The translations under genes were made by a program, and so were the position numbers. A stretch of DNA of 64,000 nucleotides from Paenibacillus massiliensis subsp. panacisoli DSM 21345 (GTDB lineage: Bacteria; Bacillota; Bacilli; Paenibacillales; Paenibacillaceae): the NCBI RefSeq assembly GCF_000426545.1, contig NZ_AUFO01000001.1, forward strand, positions 1-64,000. The letters are read 5' to 3'. The stretch's first letter is position 1. Each line of letters opens with the position of its first letter. Shown one piece after another: positions 40,785 to 49,874 of the stretch. The notes under the pieces were generated by a model. It saw only the letters and a list, made by a program, of their open reading frames with translations, did not search any database and was not told the origin of the DNA.

Positions 40785-41060
40785 TGATGAGGATTAGTAA
40801 TTCACACTGAACATAGCAGAGAGTCGGCGTATGGTGCAAGTCGATTGTCAGTAATGAATGAACTCGCCTCGGAGATATACGGTCAACGCAGGCACAGATT
40901 TTCACTGTGCACAGTCAGTAAATCGTATCGGCGCACCGCCGTTATCAGGTGTAAAGGGAGCGAACAGCGAAGCACGCTGGACGCTAACTAGGGTGGTACC
41001 ACGGGAATTCAACCTCTCGTCCCTAGCGCTGAACACGCTAGGGATGTAGAGGTTTTTTTT
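40785..41060 (+). ncRNA. T-box riboswitch, leucine specific, upstream of leuS
   Basis: The 14-nt T-box core AGGGTGGTACCACGGG lies at 40990-41005, with the UGGU bulge that pairs with an ACCA tRNA end. Stem I runs from about 40785, containing AGAGAGTCGG and a specifier-loop candidate CTC (in GAACTCGCC, about 40862), a leucine codon. A terminator follows at 41011-41060. Uncharged leucine tRNA would stabilise the antiterminator and allow leuS expression. Confidence 0.92.
41011..41060 (+). terminator. T-box attenuator terminator
   Basis: AACCTCT and AGAGGTT with the inner stem CCCTAGCG/CGCTAGGG, then eight T. It competes with the antiterminator formed by the T-box sequence. Confidence 0.9.
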
Positions 41061-41062
41061 AT

Positions 41063-41150
41063 AGATGATAGAGTATTTAAGGTTCCCAGTGGAGCTGAAC
41101 CACTCGATCATCGAGAAAAATTTTCGCTAAATGAGGTCTGTCTTCAGGGA
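41063..41150 (+). repeat. Post-terminator dispersed element, copy B
   Basis: Directly behind the T-box terminator, 41071-41150 aligns through most of its length with 51379-51460. GGAGCTGAACCACTC here matches GGGGCTGAATCATTC there, then AAATGAGGTCTGTCTTC matches AAAGCGGTCAGTTCTTT. It fills the gap between the terminator and the leuS ribosome binding site. Confidence 0.5.
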
Positions 41151-41244
41151 AAGTACGTCGGTAGACGTAATTTCTTCTGAATTTCAGTGAGTACGGCCTG
41201 TCATGCGACAAGAGTAAGTGTACATTGTTGGAGGAGGAAATAAG

Positions 41245-43686
41245 ATGAGCGACACGACACAGCCGAAGCACGGCTATCAGCCACAGCAGCTTGAACCGAA
41301 ATGGCAGACTTATTGGGAGGACAACCATACCTTCCGTACCGGAGAAGAGGCTGGTAAGCCTAAATTCTACGCACTGGATATGTTCCCGTATCCTTCAGGC
41401 GCAGGGCTTCATGTAGGCCATCCAGAAGGGTATACAGCTACAGATATAGTATCGAGATACAAGCGGATGAAGGGCTACAATGTACTTCACCCTATGGGTT
41501 GGGATGCCTTCGGTCTGCCTGCTGAGCAGCACGCACTGGATACTGGAGAGCATCCACGGGACATTACCGTGAAGAACATCAATAACTTCCGCCGTCAGAT
41601 TAAGTCTCTGGGCTTCTCGTATGATTGGGATCGTGAGTTCAGTACGACGGACCCGGACTATTACAAATGGACACAATGGATCTTCATTCAGCTTTATAAG
41701 CGGGGCTTGGCCTATGTGGCTGAGGTTCCGGTGAACTGGTGTCCAGCCTTGGGCACGGTGTTGGCAAATGAAGAGGTTATCGACGGCAAGAGTGAGCGCG
41801 GAGGTCATCCGGTCATTCGTAAGCCGATGCGTCAGTGGATGTTGAAGATTACAGCATATGCTGAGCGACTGCTGGAGGATCTGGAGGAGCTTGATTGGTC
41901 CGAGAGCATCAAGGACATGCAGCGTAACTGGATCGGCAAGTCCACAGGAGCAGAGGTTACCTTTGCTATCGATGGACATGATGCACAGCTGACAGTATTT
42001 ACGACTCGCCCGGATACACTTTTCGGCGCAAGCTATTGCGTATTGGCTCCAGAGCAGGAGCTTGTGGCGCAAATTACTACAGCGGAATACAAGGATGCGG
42101 TGCAGCAATACGTGGATAAGGCAGCGCACAAGAGTGATCTGGAACGTACGGATTTGGCCAAGGAGAAGACGGGTGTATTCACAGGAGCTTATGCTATTAA
42201 CCCGGTTAACGGCAAGAAGCTCCCGATCTGGATTGCTGATTATGTACTGGCTGGCTATGGTACTGGGGCAATTATGGCTGTGCCTGGGCACGATACACGT
42301 GACTGGGAATTCGCTAAGCAGTTCAATCTCGATATTGTTGAAGTCGTGTCTGGCGGGGACATCACTCAGGAAGCCTATGCGGGCGATGGAGAGCATGTGA
42401 ACTCAGAATTCCTGAATGGCATGAAGAACGAAGAAGCCATTGCAGCCATGATTGCTTGGCTGGAGGAGAAAGGCGTAGGAACTGGTAAAGTTACCTATCG
42501 TCTGCGTGACTGGCTGTTCAGCCGTCAACGTTATTGGGGAGAGCCGATTCCTGTGCTCCATCTTGAGGATGGATCAATGAAGACGGTACCTGAGGATCAG
42601 CTTCCACTTGTTCTGCCAGATGTGGAGCAGATCAAGCCGTCAGGAACGGGAGAATCTCCGCTGGCGAATGTGAAGGAATGGGTAGAGACTGTTGACCCAG
42701 AGACGGGTATGAAGGCACGCCGTGAGACGAACACTATGCCGCAATGGGCTGGAAGCTGTTGGTATTACCTGCGCTACATTGATCCACACAATGATAAGGA
42801 GCTTGTCTCCAAGGAGAAGCAGCGCGAATGGCTGCCTGTTGACTTGTATATTGGCGGTGCTGAGCACGCGGTCTTGCATTTGCTCTATGCCCGTTTTTGG
42901 CATAAGGTGCTGTATGATATCGGTGTGGTTGAGACGAAGGAGCCTTTCCATAAGCTCGTTAACCAGGGTATGATTCTGGGCGACAACAATGAGAAGATGA
43001 GTAAGTCCCGTGGAAATGTTATTAACCCTGATGATATTGTTAACGCCTACGGTGCGGATACATTACGTGTATATGAAATGTTTATGGGTCCGCTGGAAGC
43101 TACCAAGCCTTGGAATGAAAAGGGCGTAGAGGGAATCCATCGTTTCCTCTCTCGTGTATGGCGTCTGTTCATTACTGACGCTGGTGAGCTGAATGACAAG
43201 ATTACTGACGAAGTCGGCAGTGATGAGTTCAGACGCACATGGCACAAGACTGTGAAGAAGGTTACGGAGGACATGGAGCATCTGCGCTTCAATACCGCCA
43301 TCAGCCAGCTCATGATCTTTATCAATGATGCATACAAGGCTGAAACGTTGCCTCGTGCCGCGATGGAGAACTTCTTGCAGTTACTCTCCCCGCTGGCTCC
43401 ACATATTGCTGAAGAGCTGTGGGAGCGCTTGGGGCATCAAGAGAGCATCACGTATGTGGCCTGGCCGCAGTATGATGCAGCCTGGGCTATTGACGCCGAG
43501 GTGGAGATTGTCATTCAGATCAACGGGAAAATTGTACAGCGTGCAACGGTCTCCAAGGAGCTGGATGCCAAGGGACTGGAGGAGCATGCCCTCTCACTGG
43601 AGTCCGTGACAGAGGCGCTTGCTGGTAAGACGATTCGCAAGATCATCGCGGTTCCAGCCAAGCTGGTTAATATCGTTGCTGGTTAA
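41245..43686 (+). CDS. leuS: Leucyl-tRNA synthetase
   Basis: 813 residues from the ATG at 41245, 8 bases behind GGAGGAGG. The class I motifs are HVGH in [12 protein letters not shown] and KMSKS in [11 protein letters not shown]. The CP1 editing domain lies about 220-410 ([11 protein letters not shown]) and the anticodon-binding and C-terminal domains follow from about 650. It attaches leucine to tRNA-Leu. Expression is governed by the T-box leader. Its last 20 bases overlap the convergent comER gene. Confidence 0.97.
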   Translation: MSDTTQPKHGYQPQQLEPKWQTYWEDNHTFRTGEEAGKPKFYALDMFPYPSGAGLHVGHPEGYTATDIVSRYKRMKGYNVLHPMGWDAFGLPAEQHALDTGEHPRDITVKNINNFRRQIKSLGFSYDWDREFSTTDPDYYKWTQWIFIQLYKRGLAYVAEVPVNWCPALGTVLANEEVIDGKSERGGHPVIRKPMRQWMLKITAYAERLLEDLEELDWSESIKDMQRNWIGKSTGAEVTFAIDGHDAQLTVFTTRPDTLFGASYCVLAPEQELVAQITTAEYKDAVQQYVDKAAHKSDLERTDLAKEKTGVFTGAYAINPVNGKKLPIWIADYVLAGYGTGAIMAVPGHDTRDWEFAKQFNLDIVEVVSGGDITQEAYAGDGEHVNSEFLNGMKNEEAIAAMIAWLEEKGVGTGKVTYRLRDWLFSRQRYWGEPIPVLHLEDGSMKTVPEDQLPLVLPDVEQIKPSGTGESPLANVKEWVETVDPETGMKARRETNTMPQWAGSCWYYLRYIDPHNDKELVSKEKQREWLPVDLYIGGAEHAVLHLLYARFWHKVLYDIGVVETKEPFHKLVNQGMILGDNNEKMSKSRGNVINPDDIVNAYGADTLRVYEMFMGPLEATKPWNEKGVEGIHRFLSRVWRLFITDAGELNDKITDEVGSDEFRRTWHKTVKKVTEDMEHLRFNTAISQLMIFINDAYKAETLPRAAMENFLQLLSPLAPHIAEELWERLGHQESITYVAWPQYDAAWAIDAEVEIVIQINGKIVQRATVSKELDAKGLEEHALSLESVTEALAGKTIRKIIAVPAKLVNIVAG

Positions 43687-44512
43687 TGGAACTGTCGCCG
43701 AATAGCGCATCAAGCTTCTGTACATCCTCATCATACTTCGCGTGAGTTGTCCGGGTCAGTTCAGGAAATACACTGTCCAGACTCATGCTGAGGACACGGA
43801 GCGCTTCCGCTGTAATGCCGCCAGGTACGGACACCCGTGCTTGCAGCTCAGCGGGAGTGAATCCCTCCTCTTGCAATAGCTTGCCTGTACCGATAAGCAT
43901 CTCTCCAGCCAGTAGGCATAGTGTCTGTGAATCCACACCAGTTGCGTCTGTGGCTGCTTGAATCCATTCCTGTAGAAAGTAAGCAAGGAATGCAGGGCCG
44001 CAGCTGGCGAAATCAGAAGCGACACGGGTGTGCTGTTCTTGAATACGTACGGGTCTGCTGATGAAGGACATCAGCTTCTCGACGACAGCACAATCCTGTT
44101 CACTCATTCGCTCACCGTGTACACAGAGAGAGGATCCACTCCTGGTGAGATTTGTGATGCTGGGTATGATTTTGCTGATTTTGGCTGGAAGCTCCTTTTC
44201 AAGATGAACAAGCTGTAACGGACTTGTAATGGATATAACAATTTGTTCAGGAGATATGAGGTCCTTAATTTCATCCAGGACACATTTGTATTCAAGGGGC
44301 TTGACACATATAAATAATATATCGCTGAAGTCGGCTGTTTCACGGTTACTCCATGAGACATGAAGACCGTGATGGCGTTCAGCTAGTTCCAAGACTTTAG
44401 TCGTGGTGCGGCTGCTCGCCATGATTTGCTGCGGTGTGAGAGCACCCGCTGCTATAAAGGCGTCAATGAGCAGGCTTCCCATGCTTCCGGTCCCGATAAA
44501 TCCCACTTTCAT
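43667..44512 (-). CDS. comER: ComER, pyrroline-5-carboxylate reductase-like protein
   Basis: 281 residues. Rossmann start [17 protein letters not shown], then FICVKPLE and [12 protein letters not shown]. In the C-terminal dimerisation domain [14 protein letters not shown] resembles the ProC motif (P-G-G-T), with Ile where ProC enzymes have Thr. Proteins of this type occur beside the comE operon in reverse orientation and affect competence and sporulation timing. Reductase activity is not proven. AAGGAGGACGTTGAACG precedes the start on the reverse strand. Confidence 0.92.
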   Translation of the reverse strand: MKVGFIGTGSMGSLLIDAFIAAGALTPQQIMASSRTTTKVLELAERHHGLHVSWSNRETADFSDILFICVKPLEYKCVLDEIKDLISPEQIVISITSPLQLVHLEKELPAKISKIIPSITNLTRSGSSLCVHGERMSEQDCAVVEKLMSFISRPVRIQEQHTRVASDFASCGPAFLAYFLQEWIQAATDATGVDSQTLCLLAGEMLIGTGKLLQEEGFTPAELQARVSVPGGITAEALRVLSMSLDSVFPELTRTTHAKYDEDVQKLDALFGDSSINQQRY

Positions 44513-44690
44513 CGTTCAACGTCCTCCTTTCATACTGTAAAGGTGTAGGCATAGTCATTCTTCAGAGTATATGCATCCAGTCTTGGCCAACATGTCACGT
44601 TTATGAAGGAATTCAGGATTGGATTGAAAAAGGGAGCAGACTATAGACTGGGCATTGCAGGATGGAACTTACATATGAGGACGAGAAAGG

Positions 44691-45293
44691 ATGACAGGCT
44701 TGAAGCGAGGAACAACATTAGCCGCTGTTGTACTAGCTGTACTCGGCAGTGGGTTTATTTTATTCTCCGGAGGCGAGAAGCCACATGAGGAAGTATGGAA
44801 GCCTCTGAATCAGCAACTTGAGCGGCAGCTTGAACAATCCTCCGACAGCGGATTGCCTGTAGCGGAAGCCAAGTCTCTGTCGCAGAACACTTCGGTTACT
44901 CCGTCGGTAACCTCAACCATGAATACTGCCGGGGAGCGTATAGAACCAAAAGCTCAAGAAGGCAATAATTCTGATAAGGGTGAGCACCCGACTCCGTCTA
45001 TGGTAGTTGGTGAAGCGGCGGGAGCGAAAGAAGCTGTACAGAACACGGCTACGATAACGGCAGCATCTCCTACAGAGCAGGGTGTTCATGTTATTGCAGA
45101 TGGCAAAATAAATGTGAATACAGCGTCGCTCGATCAGTTGATGGAGCTTCCGGGCATCGGCGAGAAAAAAGCACAGGCTATCATGGATTATCGGACACGG
45201 CACGGTGCCTTCAGACAAGTTGAGGACCTGGAGAATGTGAAGGGAATTGGTCCGAAAATGCTGGAGAAGATGAGGCCATACGTCGGTCTGTAA
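44691..45293 (+). CDS. comEA: ComEA, DNA receptor, helix-hairpin-helix protein without an SLBB domain
   Basis: 200 residues. GAGAAAGG abuts the ATG at 44691, so the TTG at 44700 is also possible. One N-terminal membrane span (about 9-26) is followed by a low-complexity, polar segment (30-140). The C-terminal 60 residues are two HhH motifs (INVNTASLDQLMELPGIGEK and VKGIGPKMLEKMRPYV). ComEA captures DNA outside the membrane and passes it to ComEC. Bacillus ComEA has an SLBB-type oligomerisation domain (VDIKGAV...PGVY) between span and HhH; no such pattern is visible here. Confidence 0.93.
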   Translation: MTGLKRGTTLAAVVLAVLGSGFILFSGGEKPHEEVWKPLNQQLERQLEQSSDSGLPVAEAKSLSQNTSVTPSVTSTMNTAGERIEPKAQEGNNSDKGEHPTPSMVVGEAAGAKEAVQNTATITAASPTEQGVHVIADGKINVNTASLDQLMELPGIGEKKAQAIMDYRTRHGAFRQVEDLENVKGIGPKMLEKMRPYVGL

Positions 45294-45351
45294 TTACGGC
45301 TTGACTTGATGATGATGTATATCTATTCCTGTTACAGGAGAGCGAATAAAT

Positions 45352-45870
45352 ATGAGCTTAACGATACGAAAAGACTGGGATACGTATTTTATGGATATTG
45401 CCTATATGGTATCTACACGCTCCAGGTGTTCACGCCGTCATGTAGGTGCTGTATTGGTACAAGGCAAGAAGCTACTCGGAACTGCATATAATGGAGCTCC
45501 CTCTGGCGTGCCAGATTGCTCGGAAGCTGGCTGTATGATTTCGGAGGAAATCGAATTGGTTATGGTTGACGGGAATGAGGAGCATGTAAAGAAACAGCGG
45601 TGTATCCGCACAATTCATGCTGAGCAGAACCTGCTACTGTTCACAGACCGCTCTGACCGCGAAGGGTCGACTGTATATGTGACGGATGAGCCATGTTGGA
45701 CCTGCTCCAACATGCTGGCCAATAGCGGTATTGTGGAAGTTATCTATCATAGGCCATATCCAAAGGATACGCGGAAGGTACAGCAGCTAATGGAGCAAAA
45801 AGGGATTGCCTTTCGACAAATAGTGGACTATCATCCTCCGCAAGAGACTCTGATGAAGATTCAGGATTAG
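45352..45870 (+). CDS. comEB: ComEB, dCMP deaminase-like protein
   Basis: 172 residues. Zinc-deaminase motifs are HAEQN (catalytic Glu) near residue 95 and PCWTC near residue 119; an extra zinc site is suggested by CSRRHVGAVL and CSEAGC. The family converts dCMP to dUMP for thymidylate synthesis. ACAGGAGAGCG precedes the ATG. In Bacillus it is not required for transformation despite its place in the com operon. Confidence 0.94.
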   Translation: MSLTIRKDWDTYFMDIAYMVSTRSRCSRRHVGAVLVQGKKLLGTAYNGAPSGVPDCSEAGCMISEEIELVMVDGNEEHVKKQRCIRTIHAEQNLLLFTDRSDREGSTVYVTDEPCWTCSNMLANSGIVEVIYHRPYPKDTRKVQQLMEQKGIAFRQIVDYHPPQETLMKIQD

Positions 45871-45951
45871 ACAGGTAACGAGAGGCTAAGTTGTATGACT
45901 ACAGGCAAAGGGCTGTAGGATGCGAGAATACACTGCTACTTATGTTAGAGG

Positions 45952-45997
45952 AGGAACCTCTGAGCGACGATATGTCGCCCGGAGGTTCCTTTTTTTG
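45952..45997 (+). terminator. Terminator between comEB and comEC
   Basis: AGGAACCTC pairs with GAGGTTCCT, with an inner GCGAC/GTCGC stem, then seven T. It lies 40 bases before the comEC start, so comEC would need read-through or its own promoter. Confidence 0.9.
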
Positions 45998-46036
45998 TTC
46001 CATAGAAATCGTCAGCATAAGAAAGGGAGGTGTACC

Positions 46037-48787
46037 ATGCAACGAAGACTCTTGGTATGCGTGACCGTGAGTTGGATTGCTGGCAATGCAATTGCTTGTA
46101 TGTATTCTGGACGTGAGTTGCTCCTGATCTGGATCGGATTGTCGATAGTACTGGCTGCAGTACTACTAATCTTGCGTGTCCCCGTGCAAAGAGGCTTATT
46201 GCTATGGGTGACTCTGACGATTGCCGGATTATACTGGGAATGGAATGACAGCCACAATTCCAGTCAGATACCATCCATATTTCATCATACGGTACTAGAG
46301 TCTGCCATTTCTGCGACTGAACAGGGAGAATCTGTAGTTGAAGCTCAATTGGTAGTTGAAGATCAATCTGTAGTCATTGAAGGCAATATAGCCTCTGCGC
46401 TCAAGATTGATGGAGATCGGGTGCAATTTCAGATGAAAATGAGCCAGATCCAGGCCGATAACCAGACTCAGCCACAAGCTCTAGGTGAACTTGTCCTGGT
46501 ACAAATCAGATTGGCAGTTGTAGAGGAACAGTCCATTGCTAACCAATGGCAAAGAGGAGACTTGATTCGCTTGCAAGGGACCTTGAAGCAACCCTCTCCT
46601 GCTAGAAATTATGGTGGATTCGATTATAGAAGGTATTTACATACGCAGAGAATACACTGGATCGTGAAAGCAAATGGAATTAATGCAGCGAGCGTCACAC
46701 CGCCATCAGGCTGGAACCAACATACACTGCTACGCTGGAATGATGCCCTCAGAAATAAACTGGGCGGACAGATGGACGCAGTGTTTACAAGCCCTGTTCA
46801 GTCAGGCTATATGAAGAGCCTTGTACTTGGCGTGACAGAGGATATGGATGCCGGAGTGTATGATGAATTCACTCAGTTGGGATTGACACATGTACTAGCG
46901 ATTTCTGGTATGCATGTTGCCGTATTTACAGCGGGACTATCCTTCTTATGCAGATTGATCAGGCTTCCACGTGAGCATACTTTATTGCTGATGCTATGGG
47001 TTGTCCCTGGTTATGTACTGATTTCCGGTGGATCACCATCGGTTGTTCGAGCAGGCATAATGGCGATGCTTGGACTATATGCAGCCAGGAAGGGCATTCT
47101 GAAGGATGGTCTGAATATATTATGTGCAGCTGCTCTCGTCATGCTTCTATGGGAACCCTATTTCCTACTGAGTGTAAGCTTTCAGCTCTCATTTCTTGTA
47201 ACCGCCGGATTAATCATCTACGGCCCTATTCTAAGACCGTTGTTTCATGGCTGGAAGGAGGGGATTGGAGGGGCTGCCTCGGTGACTATTACCGCTCAAC
47301 TGGTTTCCTTTCCGTTAACCATTTATTACTTTAATCAATTCTCTCTGTTGTCACTTGCTGCGAATTTTGCCTTGGTGCCGGTAATAACTTCAATAGTGAT
47401 GCCTTTAGGTGCTGCTGCACTCTTACTTGGCTTCGTGTGGCAACCAGCCGCGGTGGTTGTAGTTTGGCCCGCCGAGAGGTTGAATGAATTAAGCTTTGTC
47501 ATCATTGAATGGGTGAACGGTTATGGTGGAGCAGTTAACATCTGGCCTTCCGTTTCTCTTCCCTGGCTTTGTGCTTATTTTGTAATCCTGTATGTTTTGC
47601 TGCGTCAGATGATGAGATGGATCGATGCATGCAGATCATTGAACTCGCACAGTCAAGATATGACAGCTCCTCTCTCCCAATCCAATGAGCGATATGGATG
47701 GGTTCGCTCTCTGTTCCATTCCCGCCGGCCTACACATGCGGGGGCAGCTAATACCATGTCATCGTTGCCGCTTGCGGCTGTCCCGGAATGGTCCGTGACA
47801 TGGCGTCCACCTGCGGCTGCTTATGCCAGAAGTCGAATGACTAAAGGCGCTTATATCCGTCTAACACTCACATTGCTATCATTCATTATCTTGCTGGTGA
47901 CGGGATATCAGACACCGACTTATGGCGGTGCGGGTCTGGTGCAATTTCTGGATGTTGGGCAGGGAGATAGTATTCTGATTACGACACCAGCAGGCAAGCA
48001 TATATTGGTCGATGCGGGTGGGACGATGGACTTTGCGCAGGGTAAAAATGCCTGGAGAAAGAGGAAAAAGCCTTATGAAGTTGGAGCGCAAACGGTCGTA
48101 CCTCTGTTAAAGCAAAGAGGTGTGCATCAACTGGAAGCCGTGATCGTTACTCATGGTGATGAAGATCATGCTGGAGGGATGAGGGCAGTGCTGGAGCAGA
48201 TCCCCGTTAAAGCTTTTATATTTAATGGAACATTAACGGGGAAAGCTCCTGACCAACTGATTACATTGGCTCTTGCCAAACAGATTCCTATATATTCAGC
48301 TTATAGTGGTCTTACCTTGGAACCAGATTCTCATACGAATCTCCGATTCTTGGCCCCTGACATGCGGGGGGAAGAGGTACCTACCCGAAAAGAACAGAAT
48401 GCCGAATCCGTAGTATTCTACCTTGAAATGGGGGGAGTCTCCTTCCTCTTGACCGGAGATACGGTAACGTCTGTGGAGAAGAGTATGGTTGAAGCACTGA
48501 TGCAGAAGGAGGGGCATACGATGATACCAGCAAAAATGATTGATGTACTGAAAGTTGCTCATCATGGAAGCAAGACATCTACAAGTATGGAGTGGCTTTC
48601 CTATTGGAAGCCTCGCAATGCTGTCATATCAGCAGGGGTCAACAATGCATATGGACATCCAAATGAGCAGGTGCTGAAGCGAATCGAAGCCTATGGTTCG
48701 CGTATTTTCAGGACGGATCTTATGGGGGAGGTTCAGTTCAGAGCCAAGGATGGCTTGCTGGAATACCGCCATAAGCTTGTACAGTAG
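46037..48787 (+). CDS. comEC: ComEC, DNA internalisation channel
   Basis: 916 residues from the ATG at 46037, behind GGGAGGTG; the longer upstream reading would run through a terminator hairpin. N-terminal spans and a DUF4131-type OB fold (about 60-220) are followed by the polytopic competence core (about 250-540, GLTHVLAISGMHVAVF and GGSPSVVRAGIMA). A C-terminal metallo-beta-lactamase-like domain (from about 630) has VGQGDSILI, THGDEDHAGG and HHGSKTST. It is the channel for single-stranded DNA; the MBL domain is a proposed nuclease for the degraded strand. Longer than Bacillus ComEC (776), with an insertion at about 550-610 before the MBL domain. Confidence 0.95.
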   Translation: MQRRLLVCVTVSWIAGNAIACMYSGRELLLIWIGLSIVLAAVLLILRVPVQRGLLLWVTLTIAGLYWEWNDSHNSSQIPSIFHHTVLESAISATEQGESVVEAQLVVEDQSVVIEGNIASALKIDGDRVQFQMKMSQIQADNQTQPQALGELVLVQIRLAVVEEQSIANQWQRGDLIRLQGTLKQPSPARNYGGFDYRRYLHTQRIHWIVKANGINAASVTPPSGWNQHTLLRWNDALRNKLGGQMDAVFTSPVQSGYMKSLVLGVTEDMDAGVYDEFTQLGLTHVLAISGMHVAVFTAGLSFLCRLIRLPREHTLLLMLWVVPGYVLISGGSPSVVRAGIMAMLGLYAARKGILKDGLNILCAAALVMLLWEPYFLLSVSFQLSFLVTAGLIIYGPILRPLFHGWKEGIGGAASVTITAQLVSFPLTIYYFNQFSLLSLAANFALVPVITSIVMPLGAAALLLGFVWQPAAVVVVWPAERLNELSFVIIEWVNGYGGAVNIWPSVSLPWLCAYFVILYVLLRQMMRWIDACRSLNSHSQDMTAPLSQSNERYGWVRSLFHSRRPTHAGAANTMSSLPLAAVPEWSVTWRPPAAAYARSRMTKGAYIRLTLTLLSFIILLVTGYQTPTYGGAGLVQFLDVGQGDSILITTPAGKHILVDAGGTMDFAQGKNAWRKRKKPYEVGAQTVVPLLKQRGVHQLEAVIVTHGDEDHAGGMRAVLEQIPVKAFIFNGTLTGKAPDQLITLALAKQIPIYSAYSGLTLEPDSHTNLRFLAPDMRGEEVPTRKEQNAESVVFYLEMGGVSFLLTGDTVTSVEKSMVEALMQKEGHTMIPAKMIDVLKVAHHGSKTSTSMEWLSYWKPRNAVISAGVNNAYGHPNEQVLKRIEAYGSRIFRTDLMGEVQFRAKDGLLEYRHKLVQ

Positions 48788-49267
48788 TTGTAGTAGAAAT
48801 GTCCCGATTAGGGAAAGGTAGCGGATCAGTTGGCAATCAGTTGGCGGACATATGCTGCTCAAGCTCGTCACAGGTGACTAGTCTTCTTTTTTCTGTTATT
48901 CTTAGATAAGCTTTCCGTAGGGCCATTTACTTCGGATAATATGCTATTTTATATTGAGCTAGCTGGAATATAATAGAGTGCGGCTCAGACTGACTGAGCT
49001 TCTCGACATATGTTACTATTAGTTCATGGGTCCTGAAATGTGTCCCTTCATACATAGGTCCTGTAAGGTTGCTACTCATTTGATCCAGGCTGTTCTTGGG
49101 GCCTAATTCTTTGGACTGCAATCGACAGTATGTTCTTTCAGAGAAGCCTCTTGTTGATGTGTAGAACCCCAGGTATAGCCAATGTGGGAACCCAAAAAAT
49201 GAAGCTCGGCAGCCAAGGTATTTCCAATAATTACTCTTAACAAAATGAAAAAAATACAGAGTTCGGG
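48788..49267. other. Gap between comEC and the sigma factor gene
   Basis: About 480 bases. No convincing gene or terminator. A short direct repeat ATCAGTTGGC occurs twice at about 48824-48845. A 64-codon reverse frame (48927-49121) has no ribosome binding site. Otherwise nothing seen. Confidence 0.4.
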
Positions 49268-49294
49268 TGCAACAATCTAAAATCTGAATCCGTC
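49268..49294 (+). promoter_or_regulatory. ECF-type promoter upstream of its own sigma gene
   Basis: TGCAAC (49268-49273) and CGTC (49291-49294), 17 bases apart, fit the AAC ... CGT pattern of ECF sigma promoters. Autoregulation is common for such genes. Confidence 0.55.
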
Positions 49295-49325
49295 TGTAAT
49301 ATTAACAAGGAGAGGGGGATCCCTT

Positions 49326-49874
49326 GTGGTAGAGCAGGAGCTCATCAGAGCTGCTCAATCTGGCGATCGCGACGCACTAGTTACCCTTTTAAGAGAAATA
49401 GAACAGCATGTATATCGAACTGCCTATTATATCCTGAATAATGAGCATGATGCTATGGACGCTGCTCAGGAGGCACTGATCCGGATTTATTCCAAGATCA
49501 ACTCCTATGAAGAGAAAGCCCAGTTCAAGACGTGGGTGCAGCGCATAGTGACGAATATATGTATTGACAAATTCAGGCGCACAAAGCCATCGGTGTCCAT
49601 GGATGAGCATGAATTAGTATTTAGTGATTCGCAAAACGTGGAGGCTGAGGTGCTAACGACCTATATGGCACAGGATGTTCGAGAAGCGATTAACCTGCTG
49701 CCCGAGCATCATCGTACGGTTGTTGTGCTCCGTTATCTTCAGGATTTTTCTTACAACGAAATTGCCGATGCACTTGATCTGCCTTTGAATACCGTTAAAT
49801 CTTATTTGTACCGTGCAAGACAGCAGCTTCAGGGGCTGCTCCAAGAATATCAGAAAGGTGGTGTATCAGGATGA
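49326..49874 (+). CDS. ECF RNA polymerase sigma factor (SigW-like)
   Basis: 182 residues from a GTG start behind AAGGAGAGGGGG. Region 2 contains AYYILNNEHDAMDAAQEALIRIY and TWVQRIVTNICIDKFRR; region 4 contains LPEHHRTVVVLRYLQDFSY and EIADALDLPLNTVKSYLYRA. The likely anti-sigma gene overlaps its end by four bases, the standard arrangement. It belongs to the group that senses envelope stress, but the stimulus cannot be read from sequence. It is inserted between comEC and holA, where Bacillus has only yqzM. Confidence 0.93.
   Translation: MVEQELIRAAQSGDRDALVTLLREIEQHVYRTAYYILNNEHDAMDAAQEALIRIYSKINSYEEKAQFKTWVQRIVTNICIDKFRRTKPSVSMDEHELVFSDSQNVEAEVLTTYMAQDVREAINLLPEHHRTVVVLRYLQDFSYNEIADALDLPLNTVKSYLYRARQQLQGLLQEYQKGGVSG

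Noticed and set aside
41395-42396. Reverse-strand open frame of 333 codons within leuS
   Set aside because: Lies wholly inside leuS; its composition is that of an antisense frame and no start signal precedes it.
48927-49121. Reverse 64-codon frame in the comEC-sigma gap
   Set aside because: Has a plausible amino acid mix but only a TTG or weak internal ATG start, no ribosome binding site and no recognised family.
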